This document shows positions 8,200 through 16,265 of a stretch of 29,928 nucleotides of DNA, one piece after another. Made by a program: the position numbers and the translations under genes. Source of the stretch: an uncultured Muribaculaceae bacterium (GTDB taxonomy: Bacteria > Bacteroidota > Bacteroidia > Bacteroidales > Muribaculaceae); assembly GCA_910584125.1 (NCBI GenBank), contig CAJTXU010000033.1:1-29928 (forward strand), in the 5' to 3' direction. The notes below the pieces were generated by a model. That model saw only the letters and a list, made by a program, of their open reading frames with translations. It was not told where the DNA came from and did no database searches. Positions within the stretch are counted from its first letter, which is position 1, and each line of letters begins with the position of its first letter.

Positions 8200-9327
8200 A
8201 TGGCGGGAGTCTATATCCACATTCCGTTTTGCGCGCGCAAGTGCGTGTATTGCGATTTCTATTCCGTCGGGGCGCGTCTGGCCGACTGGCCGCGTCTCGT
8301 GTCGGCGCTGCTTGACGAGGCGCGGGTCCGTGTCCCGGAGCTGACCGGCGCGGGGGCGAAGTGCGACACCTTATATATAGGAGGAGGAACGCCGTCGCTG
8401 CTGCCGCCCGGGGAGTTCGGGCGACTCGCCGCCGGCGTCCTGTCGCTGACGGGGCCGGTGTCGGAGTTTACGGTCGAGGTCAATCCCGACGACGTGACCG
8501 GCGAGCTTGCCGACGCGTGGCGCGGCGCGGGCGTCGACCGCGTCAGCATGGGGGTGCAGTCGCTCGTCGACGGCGAACTGCGGGCCATAGGCCGCCGGCA
8601 TGACTCCCGGCGCGCGCGCGAGGCGTATGACACTTTGCGGCGGCGTTTCGGCAACGTCAGTCTCGACCTGATGTTCGGTCTCCCGGGGCAGACCCGGCGG
8701 TCGCTGCGCGAGTCGGTGGCGGGAGTCATCGATATGCGCCCCGAGCATGTGTCGGTCTATTCGCTGATGTACGAGGAGCGCACGGCCCTGACTCGGATGC
8801 GCGACTCGGGGCGAATCGACGAGACGCCCGAGGAGGAGAGCGCCGCTATGTTCGCCGACATAACGGAGATGCTCGACTCGGCCGGGTATGAGCAGTATGA
8901 GATCTCGAACTATTCGCTGCCCGGTTTCAGGTCGCGCCACAACAGCGCGTACTGGAGCGGCGAGCCTTATGTCGGTCTCGGTCCGGCGGCCCACAGCTAC
9001 GACGGACTTCGCACACGCCGCGCCAACGCGCCCGACGTCCGCGCCTACATATCGCGATGGCTCGACGGCGGCGGGGATGCCGTGACAGTCGAGACGCTCA
9101 CCGACGACGAACTGCGCGAGGAGATGATAATGACAAGGCTCCGAACGCGTGGCGGAATCCCTCTTGAGGAGTTCCGCCGACGGTTCGGAGCCGTGGCTTT
9201 CAGATCGCTCCTGTCGGCGTCGCGTCGTTGGGTCGCCGCCGGTCTTATGGAGGAACGCGACGGCACGCTCGCGCTGAGCCGCAGGGGCGTCATGGTTTCG
9301 GATGAGATAATCGTCTCTCTTTTCTGA
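8200..9327 (+). CDS. hemW: Radical SAM heme chaperone HemW
   Basis: A 375-residue protein of the HemN/HemW radical SAM family, long annotated as oxygen-independent coproporphyrinogen III oxidase. HemW is understood to bind heme and deliver it to target proteins such as respiratory enzymes. The ATG at 8200 follows AGGA (8191-8194) and starts directly at the family N-terminus. The upstream extension to 8137 runs through the promoter and is rejected. The cluster motif CARKCVYC (C11, C15, C18) binds the [4Fe-4S]/SAM centre and is followed by GGGTPS. The length is near the usual 375-380 of HemW and shorter than HemN (about 450), and the N-terminal extension of true HemN is absent. It converges on lpd with a 15-bp gap and no clear terminator. 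Confidence 0.92.
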   Translation: MAGVYIHIPFCARKCVYCDFYSVGARLADWPRLVSALLDEARVRVPELTGAGAKCDTLYIGGGTPSLLPPGEFGRLAAGVLSLTGPVSEFTVEVNPDDVTGELADAWRGAGVDRVSMGVQSLVDGELRAIGRRHDSRRAREAYDTLRRRFGNVSLDLMFGLPGQTRRSLRESVAGVIDMRPEHVSVYSLMYEERTALTRMRDSGRIDETPEEESAAMFADITEMLDSAGYEQYEISNYSLPGFRSRHNSAYWSGEPYVGLGPAAHSYDGLRTRRANAPDVRAYISRWLDGGGDAVTVETLTDDELREEMIMTRLRTRGGIPLEEFRRRFGAVAFRSLLSASRRWVAAGLMEERDGTLALSRRGVMVSDEIIVSLF

Positions 9328-9342
9328 GATTGGGACGGCCTG

Positions 9343-10698
9343 TCAGCGGGCTGCGTCGACGGCCGCGAGCACTATCTCCGAGAGGGTGGGGTGTCCGAAG
9401 ATGATGTCGCGGATCCGCGCTGCCGTCATGCCGCAGGTGATGAAGTCGCAGCATTGCTGAGCGAGCAGCGACGCCTCGGCGCCCATGATGTGCGCGCCAA
9501 CGATCTCGTCGGTCTCGGCGTTGAAGATAAGTTTGCAGAGACCGTCGCTCTCGCCCTCGGCGAGTGCCTTGCCGTTGGCGCGGTAGAAGCTCTTGCCGAC
9601 GCGCACGGCCATGCCGCGCTCCTTGCACTGCTCTTCGGTCAGACCGGCCATGGCGCACTCGGGGCTTGTGAAGAGTGCCGCGGGCACGACGTCGAGGCGG
9701 ATTTCGTCAGCGCGGCCGTCGATGGCGTTGAGCGCGCGGCGTCCCTGATAGGAGGCCACATGCGCCAGCATCATGCGGGCGTTGACGTCGCCTATGGCGT
9801 AGATGTGCCCGACGTTGGTGCGCATGTTGTCGTCAACGGGGATTCCCTTGGGCGAGTATTCCACGCCGGCCTTCTCCAGGTCGAGGCCGTCGACGTTCGG
9901 ACGGCGGCCGACGGCCATGAGCAGGTCGGAAGAGACGACGGTCTCCTCCTTGCCCTTGAGGTCGTAGGTGGTCACGATCTCATAGTCGGAGTTCTGTTCG
10001 ATTTTCTTCACGGCCGCGCCGGTGATGATCTTCACGCCGCGCTTCGAGAGGGCCTGCTTCAGTCGCTTGGATATGTCGGAGTCGAATGTCGGGGCGATGT
10101 TCTTCATATACTCCACGACTGTGACCTCCGAACCGAAAGCGTTGAAGACCGAGGCGAACTCGAGTCCTATCACGCCGCCGCCGACCACCGTGAGGCGGGC
10201 CGGGACGTATTCGAGCTTCAGGATGGCCGTCGAGTCGAGCACCCATTCGGCGTCTGCGCCGGGGATGGGGAGGGCCTTTGACTCGGAGCCTGTGGCGATG
10301 ATGATGTCGTCGGCCGAGTAGTCCTCTTCGCCGACGCGCACCGTGGAGGCGTCGACAAAGCGGGCGCGGCCCTCGACCACAGTGACGCCTGCCTTGCGGA
10401 GCAGTCCGTCGATGCCCTCGCGGAGCTGGTCGACCACCTTGTCGCGGCGCTCGATGACACGGTTGAAATCGAAGTCGAACTTCACCTCGCCGATTCCGTA
10501 AGCGGCTCCGTCGCGGAGAGTGGAGACTACGGCGGCGTCCTTGACCATGCACTTGGTGGGGATGCAGCCGGCGTTGAGGCACGTGCCTCCGAGGCGGCCG
10601 CCGTTGACAAGAACGACCTTCTTGCCGCGCTCGGCGGCAAGAAGGGCAGTCTCATAGCCGCCGGGGCCGGCGCCTATGATTATGAGGTCTGTTTTCAT
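9343..10698 (-). CDS. lpdA: Dihydrolipoyl dehydrogenase (L-protein of glycine cleavage)
   Basis: FAD-dependent enzyme that reoxidises dihydrolipoamide on the H-protein and passes the electrons to NAD+. The 451-residue product has the FAD-binding GAGPGGYE (9-16), the redox disulfide in GGTCLNAGC (C40, C45), a second GGGVIGLE nucleotide-binding motif near 173-180, and the active-site HPT near the C-terminus (FGHPTLSEIV). The start overlaps the gcvPB stop by 4 bases (ATGA type), which indicates translational coupling. As the last gene of the gcv operon it probably serves this system first, although the same enzyme could serve 2-oxo acid dehydrogenases. Confidence 0.95.
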   Translation of the reverse strand: MKTDLIIIGAGPGGYETALLAAERGKKVVLVNGGRLGGTCLNAGCIPTKCMVKDAAVVSTLRDGAAYGIGEVKFDFDFNRVIERRDKVVDQLREGIDGLLRKAGVTVVEGRARFVDASTVRVGEEDYSADDIIIATGSESKALPIPGADAEWVLDSTAILKLEYVPARLTVVGGGVIGLEFASVFNAFGSEVTVVEYMKNIAPTFDSDISKRLKQALSKRGVKIITGAAVKKIEQNSDYEIVTTYDLKGKEETVVSSDLLMAVGRRPNVDGLDLEKAGVEYSPKGIPVDDNMRTNVGHIYAIGDVNARMMLAHVASYQGRRALNAIDGRADEIRLDVVPAALFTSPECAMAGLTEEQCKERGMAVRVGKSFYRANGKALAEGESDGLCKLIFNAETDEIVGAHIMGAEASLLAQQCCDFITCGMTAARIRDIIFGHPTLSEIVLAAVDAAR

Positions 10699-12164
10699 TT
10701 CGCGTTCGCTTTAAGCTGGCGGTAGCTCAGCACGGGATTCTTGGCCGCGCCGGTCTCGTCGGGATGCGAGATCTCGGTGGTGACGGGGGCTGCCTTGACC
10801 ATATCGGGGTCTTCGGCGGCCTCGCGGGCCACGCGGCGCATCACGTCGATGAACTCGTCGAGCGTCTCGAGGCTCTCGGTCTCGGTGGGCTCGATCATCA
10901 TCGACTCGTGGAACAGCAGCGGGAAGTAGATCGTCGGCGCGTGGAATCCGAAGTCGAGCAGACGCTTGGCCACGTTGAGGGTGGTGACGCCGGTCGACTT
11001 GTCGGCCAGACCGTCGAACACGAACTCATGCTTGCAGACGCCTTCGATGGGGAGCTTGTAGAGGTCCTTGAGCGACTCCTTGATGTAGTTGGCGTTGAGC
11101 GTGGCCATGGGGCCGACGTTGCGGATGTTGTCGCGGCCGAGCGAGAGGATGTAGGCGTATGCCTTCATCAGCACGCCGAAGTTGCCGAAGAACGTCGAGA
11201 CGTTGCCGAGGCTGCGGTCGTCGGTGTCGACATGGAATCGGCCGTCGTCGCCCTTGCGCACGCGCGGGTTGGGGAGCAGGTCGACAAGATGTGCGGCCAC
11301 TCCGACGGGGCCTGCGCCGGGGCCTCCGCCGCCGTGGGGCGTCGAGAAGGTCTTGTGCAGGTTGATGTGCATGATGTCGAATCCCATGTCGCCGGGGCGA
11401 ACCTTGCCCAGGAGCGGGTTGAGGTTGGCGCCGTCATAATAGAGGAGTCCGCCCGCCTTGTGCACGAGGTCGGCGATCTCGAGAATCTCCGTCTCGAACA
11501 TTCCGACGGTGTTGGGGTTGGTCATCATGATTCCGGCCACGGAGTCGTCGAGCAGCGGACGGAGGTCCTCAACGTCGATCGATCCGTTGGGTTTCGACTT
11601 CACCTCCACCACCTCGAGGCCGGCCACCATGGCCGAGGCCGGGTTGGTGCCGTGGGCCGTGTCTGGCACGATCACCTTGGTGCGCTTGGTGTCGCCGCGC
11701 GAGATGTGATACTGGCGCATCACCATCAGGCCCGTCAGCTCGCCGTGCGCGCCGGCGTAGGGGTTGAGCGTGAACTCGGCGAGACCGGAGATGCTGGCCA
11801 GCGCCTGCTGCAGGTTGTAGTAGAGCTCGAGGGCGCCCTGGGCGGTCTCGGCCGGCTGCAGCGGGTGGAGCGAGGCGAACTCGGGCATGGCCGCGATTTC
11901 CTCGTTGATCTTCGGGTTGTATTTCATCGTGCAGCTGCCCAGGGGGTAGAAGCCGGTGTCGACGCCGAAGTTCTTGTTCGACAGGTTGGTGTAGTGTCTC
12001 ACGACGTCCATCTCGTTGACCTCCGGGAGCTCGGGGGCGTTCTTGCGGAGCAGGTCGGCGGGAATCTCCGAGAGGGCGTCGACGCCGTAGTTGTCGGCGG
12101 GCAGCTGATAGCCCGTGCGTCCGGGACGTGAAAGCTCAAAAATCAGTTTGTCGTATTTCTTCAT
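10695..12164 (-). CDS. gcvPB: Glycine dehydrogenase (decarboxylating) subunit 2
   Basis: PLP-carrying C-terminal half of the P-protein, which decarboxylates glycine and moves the aminomethyl group to the lipoyl arm of GcvH. The 489-residue product has the PLP-lysine motif INLHKTFSTPHGGGG (K271) and the upstream DTAHGTNPA (about 168-176), both typical of the family. The length suits the split form; a fused P-protein is about 950 residues. It starts 4 bp after gcvPA and overlaps lpd by 4 bp. The active enzyme would be a GcvPA/GcvPB heterotetramer. Confidence 0.96.
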   Translation of the reverse strand: MKKYDKLIFELSRPGRTGYQLPADNYGVDALSEIPADLLRKNAPELPEVNEMDVVRHYTNLSNKNFGVDTGFYPLGSCTMKYNPKINEEIAAMPEFASLHPLQPAETAQGALELYYNLQQALASISGLAEFTLNPYAGAHGELTGLMVMRQYHISRGDTKRTKVIVPDTAHGTNPASAMVAGLEVVEVKSKPNGSIDVEDLRPLLDDSVAGIMMTNPNTVGMFETEILEIADLVHKAGGLLYYDGANLNPLLGKVRPGDMGFDIMHINLHKTFSTPHGGGGPGAGPVGVAAHLVDLLPNPRVRKGDDGRFHVDTDDRSLGNVSTFFGNFGVLMKAYAYILSLGRDNIRNVGPMATLNANYIKESLKDLYKLPIEGVCKHEFVFDGLADKSTGVTTLNVAKRLLDFGFHAPTIYFPLLFHESMMIEPTETESLETLDEFIDVMRRVAREAAEDPDMVKAAPVTTEISHPDETGAAKNPVLSYRQLKANAK

Positions 12165-12168
12165 CTTT

Positions 12169-13491
12169 TCAGTCCTCCGCGATTAAGTTGACGAGACGGT
12201 CGATTTCTTCTTTGGTGCGCTTCTCGGTCACGGCGAAAGTCACGAGGCCGTCGCCGAGGCTGACGCCTCCCATGATGCCCTTGTCGGCGAGACGCTTGTT
12301 GAGGGCTTCGATGTCGAGGTCGGTGCGCAGCGTGAATTCCTTGAGGAACGGGCGGTCGAAGGCGGGGCGGAACTTGCCGGTCTCGACGAGGCGGCGGCAG
12401 AGGTAGTGCGCGCCGTCGGCCGAGAGGCGGTTTACCTCACGCAGTCCTTCGGTGCCCATGAGGGCCATGTAGATCGTGGCGTAGAGGGCCATGAGGCTCT
12501 GGTTGGAGCAGATGTTGCTCGTTGCTTTCTCGCGGCGGATGTGCTGTTCGCGGGCCTGGAGCGTGAGCACGTAGCAACGGTTGCCCTTGGCGTCGGTGGT
12601 GGCGCCGACGACGCGTCCCGGCATCTTGCGGAGCTGCGTCTTCGAGCAGGAGATGTAGCCCAGGTAGGGGCCGCCGAACTGCAGGGGCATTCCGAGGGTC
12701 TGGCCGTCGCCGCAGGCGATGTCGGCTCCCCACTCGGCGGGCGAGCGCAGCACGGCCAGGGCCGACGGGTCGCAGTTGAGGGCGAGCAGGGCCTTCTGGG
12801 CGTGCACCATCTCGGCGACGCCCGTGAAGTCCTCGATCACGCCGTATCTGTTGGGCTGGGGCAGGATGACACCGGCCACGTCGCCCGCCTTGACCATCTC
12901 GGCCAGGGCCTCGAGGTCGGTGACGCCGTCGCGTTCGGGCACCATGCGGAGCTCGACGCCGTGGAACTTCATATATGTCCTGACGACATCGGCCACGCGC
13001 GGGCTGAGCGTCTCGCTGACGAGGACGCAGTTGCGCTTGCGGGCCGACGCCACCATCATGAACGCCACTTCGGCCGTGGCCGTCGCGCCGTCGTACATCG
13101 AGGCGTTGGTGGCCTCAAGGCCGGTGAGCTCGCTGATCATCGACTGGTATTCGAAGATATACTGCAGCGTGCCCTGCGAGATTTCAGGCTGATAGGGCGT
13201 GTAGGCCGTGTAGAACTCCGAGCGGGCCAGCAGGTGGGGGATCACCGAGGGGGCATAGTGGTCGTATGCGCCCTGGCCGCCGAACACTGTGAGGGGACGG
13301 TTCTTCGACGCCAGGTCGGCGAACCATCTGCGCAGCTCGATCTCCGAGAGACCTTCGGGCAGCGCGTATTCACCCTTGAAGATCACCTCCTGGGGCACGT
13401 CGGCATAGAGGGCGTCGACGCTGTCGACACCGATGCGCTCGAGCATCCGGGAGATGTCCTCGGGAGTATGCGGGATATAACGGTTACTCAT
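12169..13491 (-). CDS. gcvPA: Glycine dehydrogenase (decarboxylating) subunit 1
   Basis: N-terminal half of the P-protein, 440 residues. It begins RYIPHTPEDISRML, the common opening of this family, and carries YTPYQPEISQGTLQ and the glycine-rich stretch near GGQGAYDHY. It has no PLP lysine of its own, as expected, and pairs with GcvPB. The start overlaps the end of gcvH by 8 bp and the stop lies 4 bp before gcvPB, so the genes are tightly coupled. Confidence 0.95.
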   Translation of the reverse strand: MSNRYIPHTPEDISRMLERIGVDSVDALYADVPQEVIFKGEYALPEGLSEIELRRWFADLASKNRPLTVFGGQGAYDHYAPSVIPHLLARSEFYTAYTPYQPEISQGTLQYIFEYQSMISELTGLEATNASMYDGATATAEVAFMMVASARKRNCVLVSETLSPRVADVVRTYMKFHGVELRMVPERDGVTDLEALAEMVKAGDVAGVILPQPNRYGVIEDFTGVAEMVHAQKALLALNCDPSALAVLRSPAEWGADIACGDGQTLGMPLQFGGPYLGYISCSKTQLRKMPGRVVGATTDAKGNRCYVLTLQAREQHIRREKATSNICSNQSLMALYATIYMALMGTEGLREVNRLSADGAHYLCRRLVETGKFRPAFDRPFLKEFTLRTDLDIEALNKRLADKGIMGGVSLGDGLVTFAVTEKRTKEEIDRLVNLIAED

Positions 13492-13867
13492 TTTCGCAGA
13501 GCTCGGTGTAAGCCGCGGCGTCGAGCAGAGCGTCGACTTCGGCGGGGTCGGAAACCTTGACTTTGATGATCCAGTTCTCGAACGCGTCGGCGTTCACTTT
13601 CTCGGGAGCGTCCTCGAGCTCGTCGTTGACGGCCACGACCTCGCCCGATACGGGGCAGATGAGGTCGGAGGCGGCCTTCACCGATTCAACGGCGCCGAAC
13701 ACGTCACCGGCCGTCATTTCGTCGCCCACTTCGGGCATGTCGACATATACTATGTCGCCGAGCGCGTGCTGCGCGTAGTCGGAGATACCGATTGTGGCGA
13801 TGTCGCCATCTATTTTCACCCATTCGTGCGATTCCGCGTAGCGGCGGTCGTCCATTACTTTTGCCAT
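13484..13867 (-). CDS. gcvH: Glycine cleavage system H protein
   Basis: Lipoyl carrier protein of 127 residues that shuttles the aminomethyl intermediate between P-, T- and L-proteins. The lipoylation motif GAVESVKAAS places the modified lysine at K64. Length and start (MAKVMDDRRYAESHEWV) are standard. It overlaps gcvPA by 8 bp. The gap to gcvT is 156 bp and holds a 7-bp repeat hairpin, the only loose joint in this operon, so H-protein expression relative to T-protein might be affected there. Confidence 0.97.
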   Translation of the reverse strand: MAKVMDDRRYAESHEWVKIDGDIATIGISDYAQHALGDIVYVDMPEVGDEMTAGDVFGAVESVKAASDLICPVSGEVVAVNDELEDAPEKVNADAFENWIIKVKVSDPAEVDALLDAAAYTELCENE

Positions 13868-13902
13868 GTCTTTATCTTAGATTTAAGTTTACTTATTCAA
13901 GT

Positions 13903-14018
13903 ATTAAGTGTTAAGTAAAAAGTAATAGGGGTCAACGGTCAGGATGCTTATATGATCGGGCCAGGTTGTCCAGAGTTATGATCTATTACTTATTACTTTT
14001 GACTTCTTACTTCTTACT
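13903..14018. repeat. 7-bp repeat hairpin inside the gcv operon
   Basis: The left arm TTAAGTGTTAAGTAAAAAG (13903-13921) runs into AAGTAATAG (13920-13928). The matching CTATTACTT (13983-13991) is followed by more TTACTT-type units up to 14018. The 54-bp loop is unrelated sequence with no ORF. It is the same repeat type as 5694-5850, with fewer units, and sits between gcvT and gcvH. Confidence 0.75.
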
Positions 14019-14023
14019 TATAT

Positions 14024-15118
14024 TTATTTTTTGTAGCTCTTGTCGTAGAAGCGTTTCTTCACCACCTTGGCGGGGAAGGTCTTCTTGCGGATGCGGACCT
14101 CGACCTCGGTGCCGAGTTTGTCGTAGGGCTTGTCGATCATCGCCATGGCGACGCTCTTGCCTGTGGAGATCGAGCGGTAGCCGGTGGTGATCTCGCCGAC
14201 CTGCTTGCCCTCTACCTCGACGGGATATCCGTGGCGCGGGATGGCGTTGCCCTCGAGCTCGAGGCCGACGATGCGGCGCTTGACGCCCTCGGCCTTCTGG
14301 GCGGCGAGCGCCTCCTTGCCGATGAATTCGGGCTTGTCGAGCTTGACGAACATGCTGAGGCTTGCCTCGATGGGGGTTATGTCGGCCGAGAGTTCGTCGC
14401 CGTAGAGGGGGAGGCCAACCTCGAAGCGGAGCGTGTCGCGGCATCCGAGTCCGCAGGGCTGCACGCCGGCTTGCATCAGCTTGTCCCACACGCGGCGGGT
14501 GAAGTCATGGCTGCCGTATACCTCGAAACCGTCCTCGCCCGTGTAGCCGGTGCGGCTCACGATCACGTCCTCGTCGTCGAGGCGCAGGGTCTTGAAGTTG
14601 TAGAACTTGATGTCCTTGACGGGGATGCCGAGCACGCTCTCCATTGTCTCCTCGGCCTTGGGGCCCTGGACGGCCACCTCGCCGTAGTAGAGGCTCTCGT
14701 CGGTGACCTTGACGTCATAGCCCTCGGCGTTCTGCATGATCCAGGCCACGTCCTTGTCGATGTTGGAGGCGTTGATCACGAGGAAGAACTCGTTGTCGTT
14801 GACTTTGTATACGAGCAGGTCGTCGACCGTGCCGCCGTTCTCGTAACACATCATGCCGTAGAAGATCTGGCCGTCGGGAGCGCCGGTGACGTCGTTGACG
14901 AAGATGTGGTTCACGAATTTCTCAGCCTCGGGACCTTTGACGCGCACCTCGCCCATATGGCTGACGTCGAAGACGCCGACCTCGTTGCGGACGGCGTTGT
15001 GCTCGTCGGTGATGGTTTTGTACTGAATGGGCATGTCATAGCCCGCGAAGGGCGACATCAGCGCGCCCAGCTCGACATGACGGTCGTGCAGGCACGTGGT
15101 CTTGATCTCTTCTTCCAT
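14024..15118 (-). CDS. gcvT: Aminomethyltransferase (T-protein of glycine cleavage)
   Basis: Folate-dependent enzyme that takes the aminomethyl group from GcvH, releases ammonia and forms 5,10-methylene-tetrahydrofolate. The 364-residue product is of normal length. It opens with TCLHDRHVELGALMSPFAGYDMP and contains FDVSHMGE, the folate-contact region with GGTVDDLLVY (catalytic-type Asp), and SRTGYTGEDGFE, all standard for GcvT. It is the first gene of the operon, downstream of a good promoter at 15194-15225. Confidence 0.97.
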   Translation of the reverse strand: MEEEIKTTCLHDRHVELGALMSPFAGYDMPIQYKTITDEHNAVRNEVGVFDVSHMGEVRVKGPEAEKFVNHIFVNDVTGAPDGQIFYGMMCYENGGTVDDLLVYKVNDNEFFLVINASNIDKDVAWIMQNAEGYDVKVTDESLYYGEVAVQGPKAEETMESVLGIPVKDIKFYNFKTLRLDDEDVIVSRTGYTGEDGFEVYGSHDFTRRVWDKLMQAGVQPCGLGCRDTLRFEVGLPLYGDELSADITPIEASLSMFVKLDKPEFIGKEALAAQKAEGVKRRIVGLELEGNAIPRHGYPVEVEGKQVGEITTGYRSISTGKSVAMAMIDKPYDKLGTEVEVRIRKKTFPAKVVKKRFYDKSYKK

Positions 15119-15193
15119 GTTCTCAATATATTAGATAAGGATATTACACTGCTTTGCGGCGCCCTGTCACGGAGTCGCCGGCGAAACTTTTCC

Positions 15194-15225
15194 CAAAGTT
15201 AACATAAGGATTGTAACCCACCAAA
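15194..15225 (-). promoter_or_regulatory. Promoter of the gcvT operon
   Basis: On the minus strand this reads TTTG, 20 bp, TAACTTTG, an exact match to the Bacteroidetes -33/-7 pattern. The predicted leader to the gcvT ATG is roughly 70 bases, too short for a tandem glycine riboswitch, and none was recognised. Confidence 0.75.
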
Positions 15226-15260
15226 TTTTTAAGCTAAAAAAATGAAAATTTTCATATCGT

Positions 15261-15420
15261 TTCGTCCCGTCGCGTCCCGTCGCGCCCCGTTTTGTCCGGC
15301 TTGGTCTCGCTTTGTCCAGTTTCGTCTCGATTCGTCCTGATTTATCCTGACTAATCGGGACAAATCGAGTCGAAACAGGACAAATCTCGATTTTTTGGGG
15401 AGAAATCTCGATTTTTTGGA
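15261..15420. repeat. Left 10-bp repeat array beside the four-helix-bundle gene
   Basis: Nine tandem decamers of the form TTYGTCCYGN (15261-15350) are followed by decamers in the opposite orientation such as GGGACAAATC (15351-15390). Then comes a 21-bp direct repeat containing AAATCTCGATTTTTTGG (15382-15398 and 15403-15419). The two orientations meet near 15351 and give a long imperfect palindrome in which most mismatches are transitions. It lies between the gcvT promoter and the promoter of the next gene. Confidence 0.85.
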
Positions 15421-15428
15421 GAAAAAAC

Positions 15429-15459
15429 TTGACAACTCGGGCTGAAACGCTTATTTTTG
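15429..15459 (+). promoter_or_regulatory. Promoter of the four-helix-bundle gene
   Basis: TTG (15429-15431), 20 bp, TATTTTTG (15452-15459) fits the Bacteroidetes -33/-7 pattern well. It lies just downstream of the left repeat array, so the array is probably not in the transcript. A small hairpin CAGTCC/GGACTG (15464-15469 with 15476-15481) falls in the leader. Confidence 0.7.
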
Positions 15460-15500
15460 CGCTCAGTCCTGCTTCGGACTGTCTTAACAATATCTATACC

Positions 15501-16265
15501 ATGGGCGTCGAAATCAAATTCTCACAGTCTTATATCTGGCTTAATTCCTGGGTCTTGGCCAATGTGATCCAGCTTGCCACCCAGGAGTTCTGCGACAGGT
15601 TCGTCGATTACAGCATGGATCCCGGGCGGCGGCTCTACGACCAGATGGTCATGGCGGCAAGATGCGGGGTGGCGAATATCGCCGAGGGTTCGGCTCGGCA
15701 TTCGACTTCCATTGAAACCGAAATGCGATTGACCGACGTGGCAAGGGCAAGCATCGACGAACTCCAGGGCGACCTCTTCAATTTTCTTATGCGCCGAAAG
15801 GCCGACGTCTGGGCGATAGGCAACCCCTTTCGGGAGTCGATCTGGCAGATCAGACTCGACGTGCCGCAATATTCAAACAGCTATCTTCACGACGCCGCGA
15901 TTCATATTCTCGCGCAGAAGGCGAAGTTCGATCCATGGCTGGGAAGCGACGACCCTGAAGTAGCTGCCAACGCGCTGCTTCTGTTGTGCATCCGTGAAAA
16001 CAGGATGCTTCAGGGTCAGATCCATAGCCAGCTCGAAGACTTCCGGCAGACCGGCGGCTTCACCGAGAACATGACCGCCGAGAGACTTGAGGCCCGCAAA
16101 GCGCAGGCAATGACCGCCGGGGCCCCCGTATGTCCCAAGTGCGGCAAGCCGATGCTCAGGAGGATGCAACGCAAGGGGCAGATGCAGGGACGCGAGTTCT
16201 GGGGCTGCAGCGATTATCCGAGATGCAACGGCCTCCTCCCGATGGCTCCTGATAAATCCAGATAA
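15501..16265 (+). CDS. Four-helix-bundle protein with C-terminal topoisomerase-type zinc ribbon
   Basis: A 254-residue protein starting at the ATG at 15501, downstream of a clear promoter. The frame extends up to 15429 but crosses that promoter. The N-terminal part resembles the S23/four-helix-bundle family (23S rRNA intervening-sequence proteins and the Avd proteins of diversity-generating retroelements): AARCGVANIAEGSARHS and a following helix ending DLFNFLMRR are typical. A middle helical part (about 110-200) fits what is annotated as the four helix bundle suffix domain. The C-terminus is a zinc ribbon like those at the end of topoisomerase I: CPKC (C211, C214) and C236/C242 in FWGCSDYPRCNG, suggesting nucleic-acid binding. 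The stop codon lies inside the right 10-bp array, so the last residues are repeat-encoded. Its function is unknown. No reverse transcriptase or rRNA is nearby. Confidence 0.8.
   Translation: MGVEIKFSQSYIWLNSWVLANVIQLATQEFCDRFVDYSMDPGRRLYDQMVMAARCGVANIAEGSARHSTSIETEMRLTDVARASIDELQGDLFNFLMRRKADVWAIGNPFRESIWQIRLDVPQYSNSYLHDAAIHILAQKAKFDPWLGSDDPEVAANALLLLCIRENRMLQGQIHSQLEDFRQTGGFTENMTAERLEARKAQAMTAGAPVCPKCGKPMLRRMQRKGQMQGREFWGCSDYPRCNGLLPMAPDKSR

Noticed and set aside
10764..12131. 455-codon open frame on the plus strand opposite gcvPB
   Set aside because: It is a shadow of a GC-rich gene. The real product on the minus strand has the PLP-lysine motif and operon coupling.
12406..13560. 384-codon open frame on the plus strand opposite gcvPA/gcvH
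   Set aside because: It is a shadow frame that crosses two minus-strand genes with firm family assignments.
15119..15186. Possible glycine riboswitch ahead of gcvT
   Set aside because: The leader implied by the promoter is only about 70 bases and no conserved aptamer core was seen.
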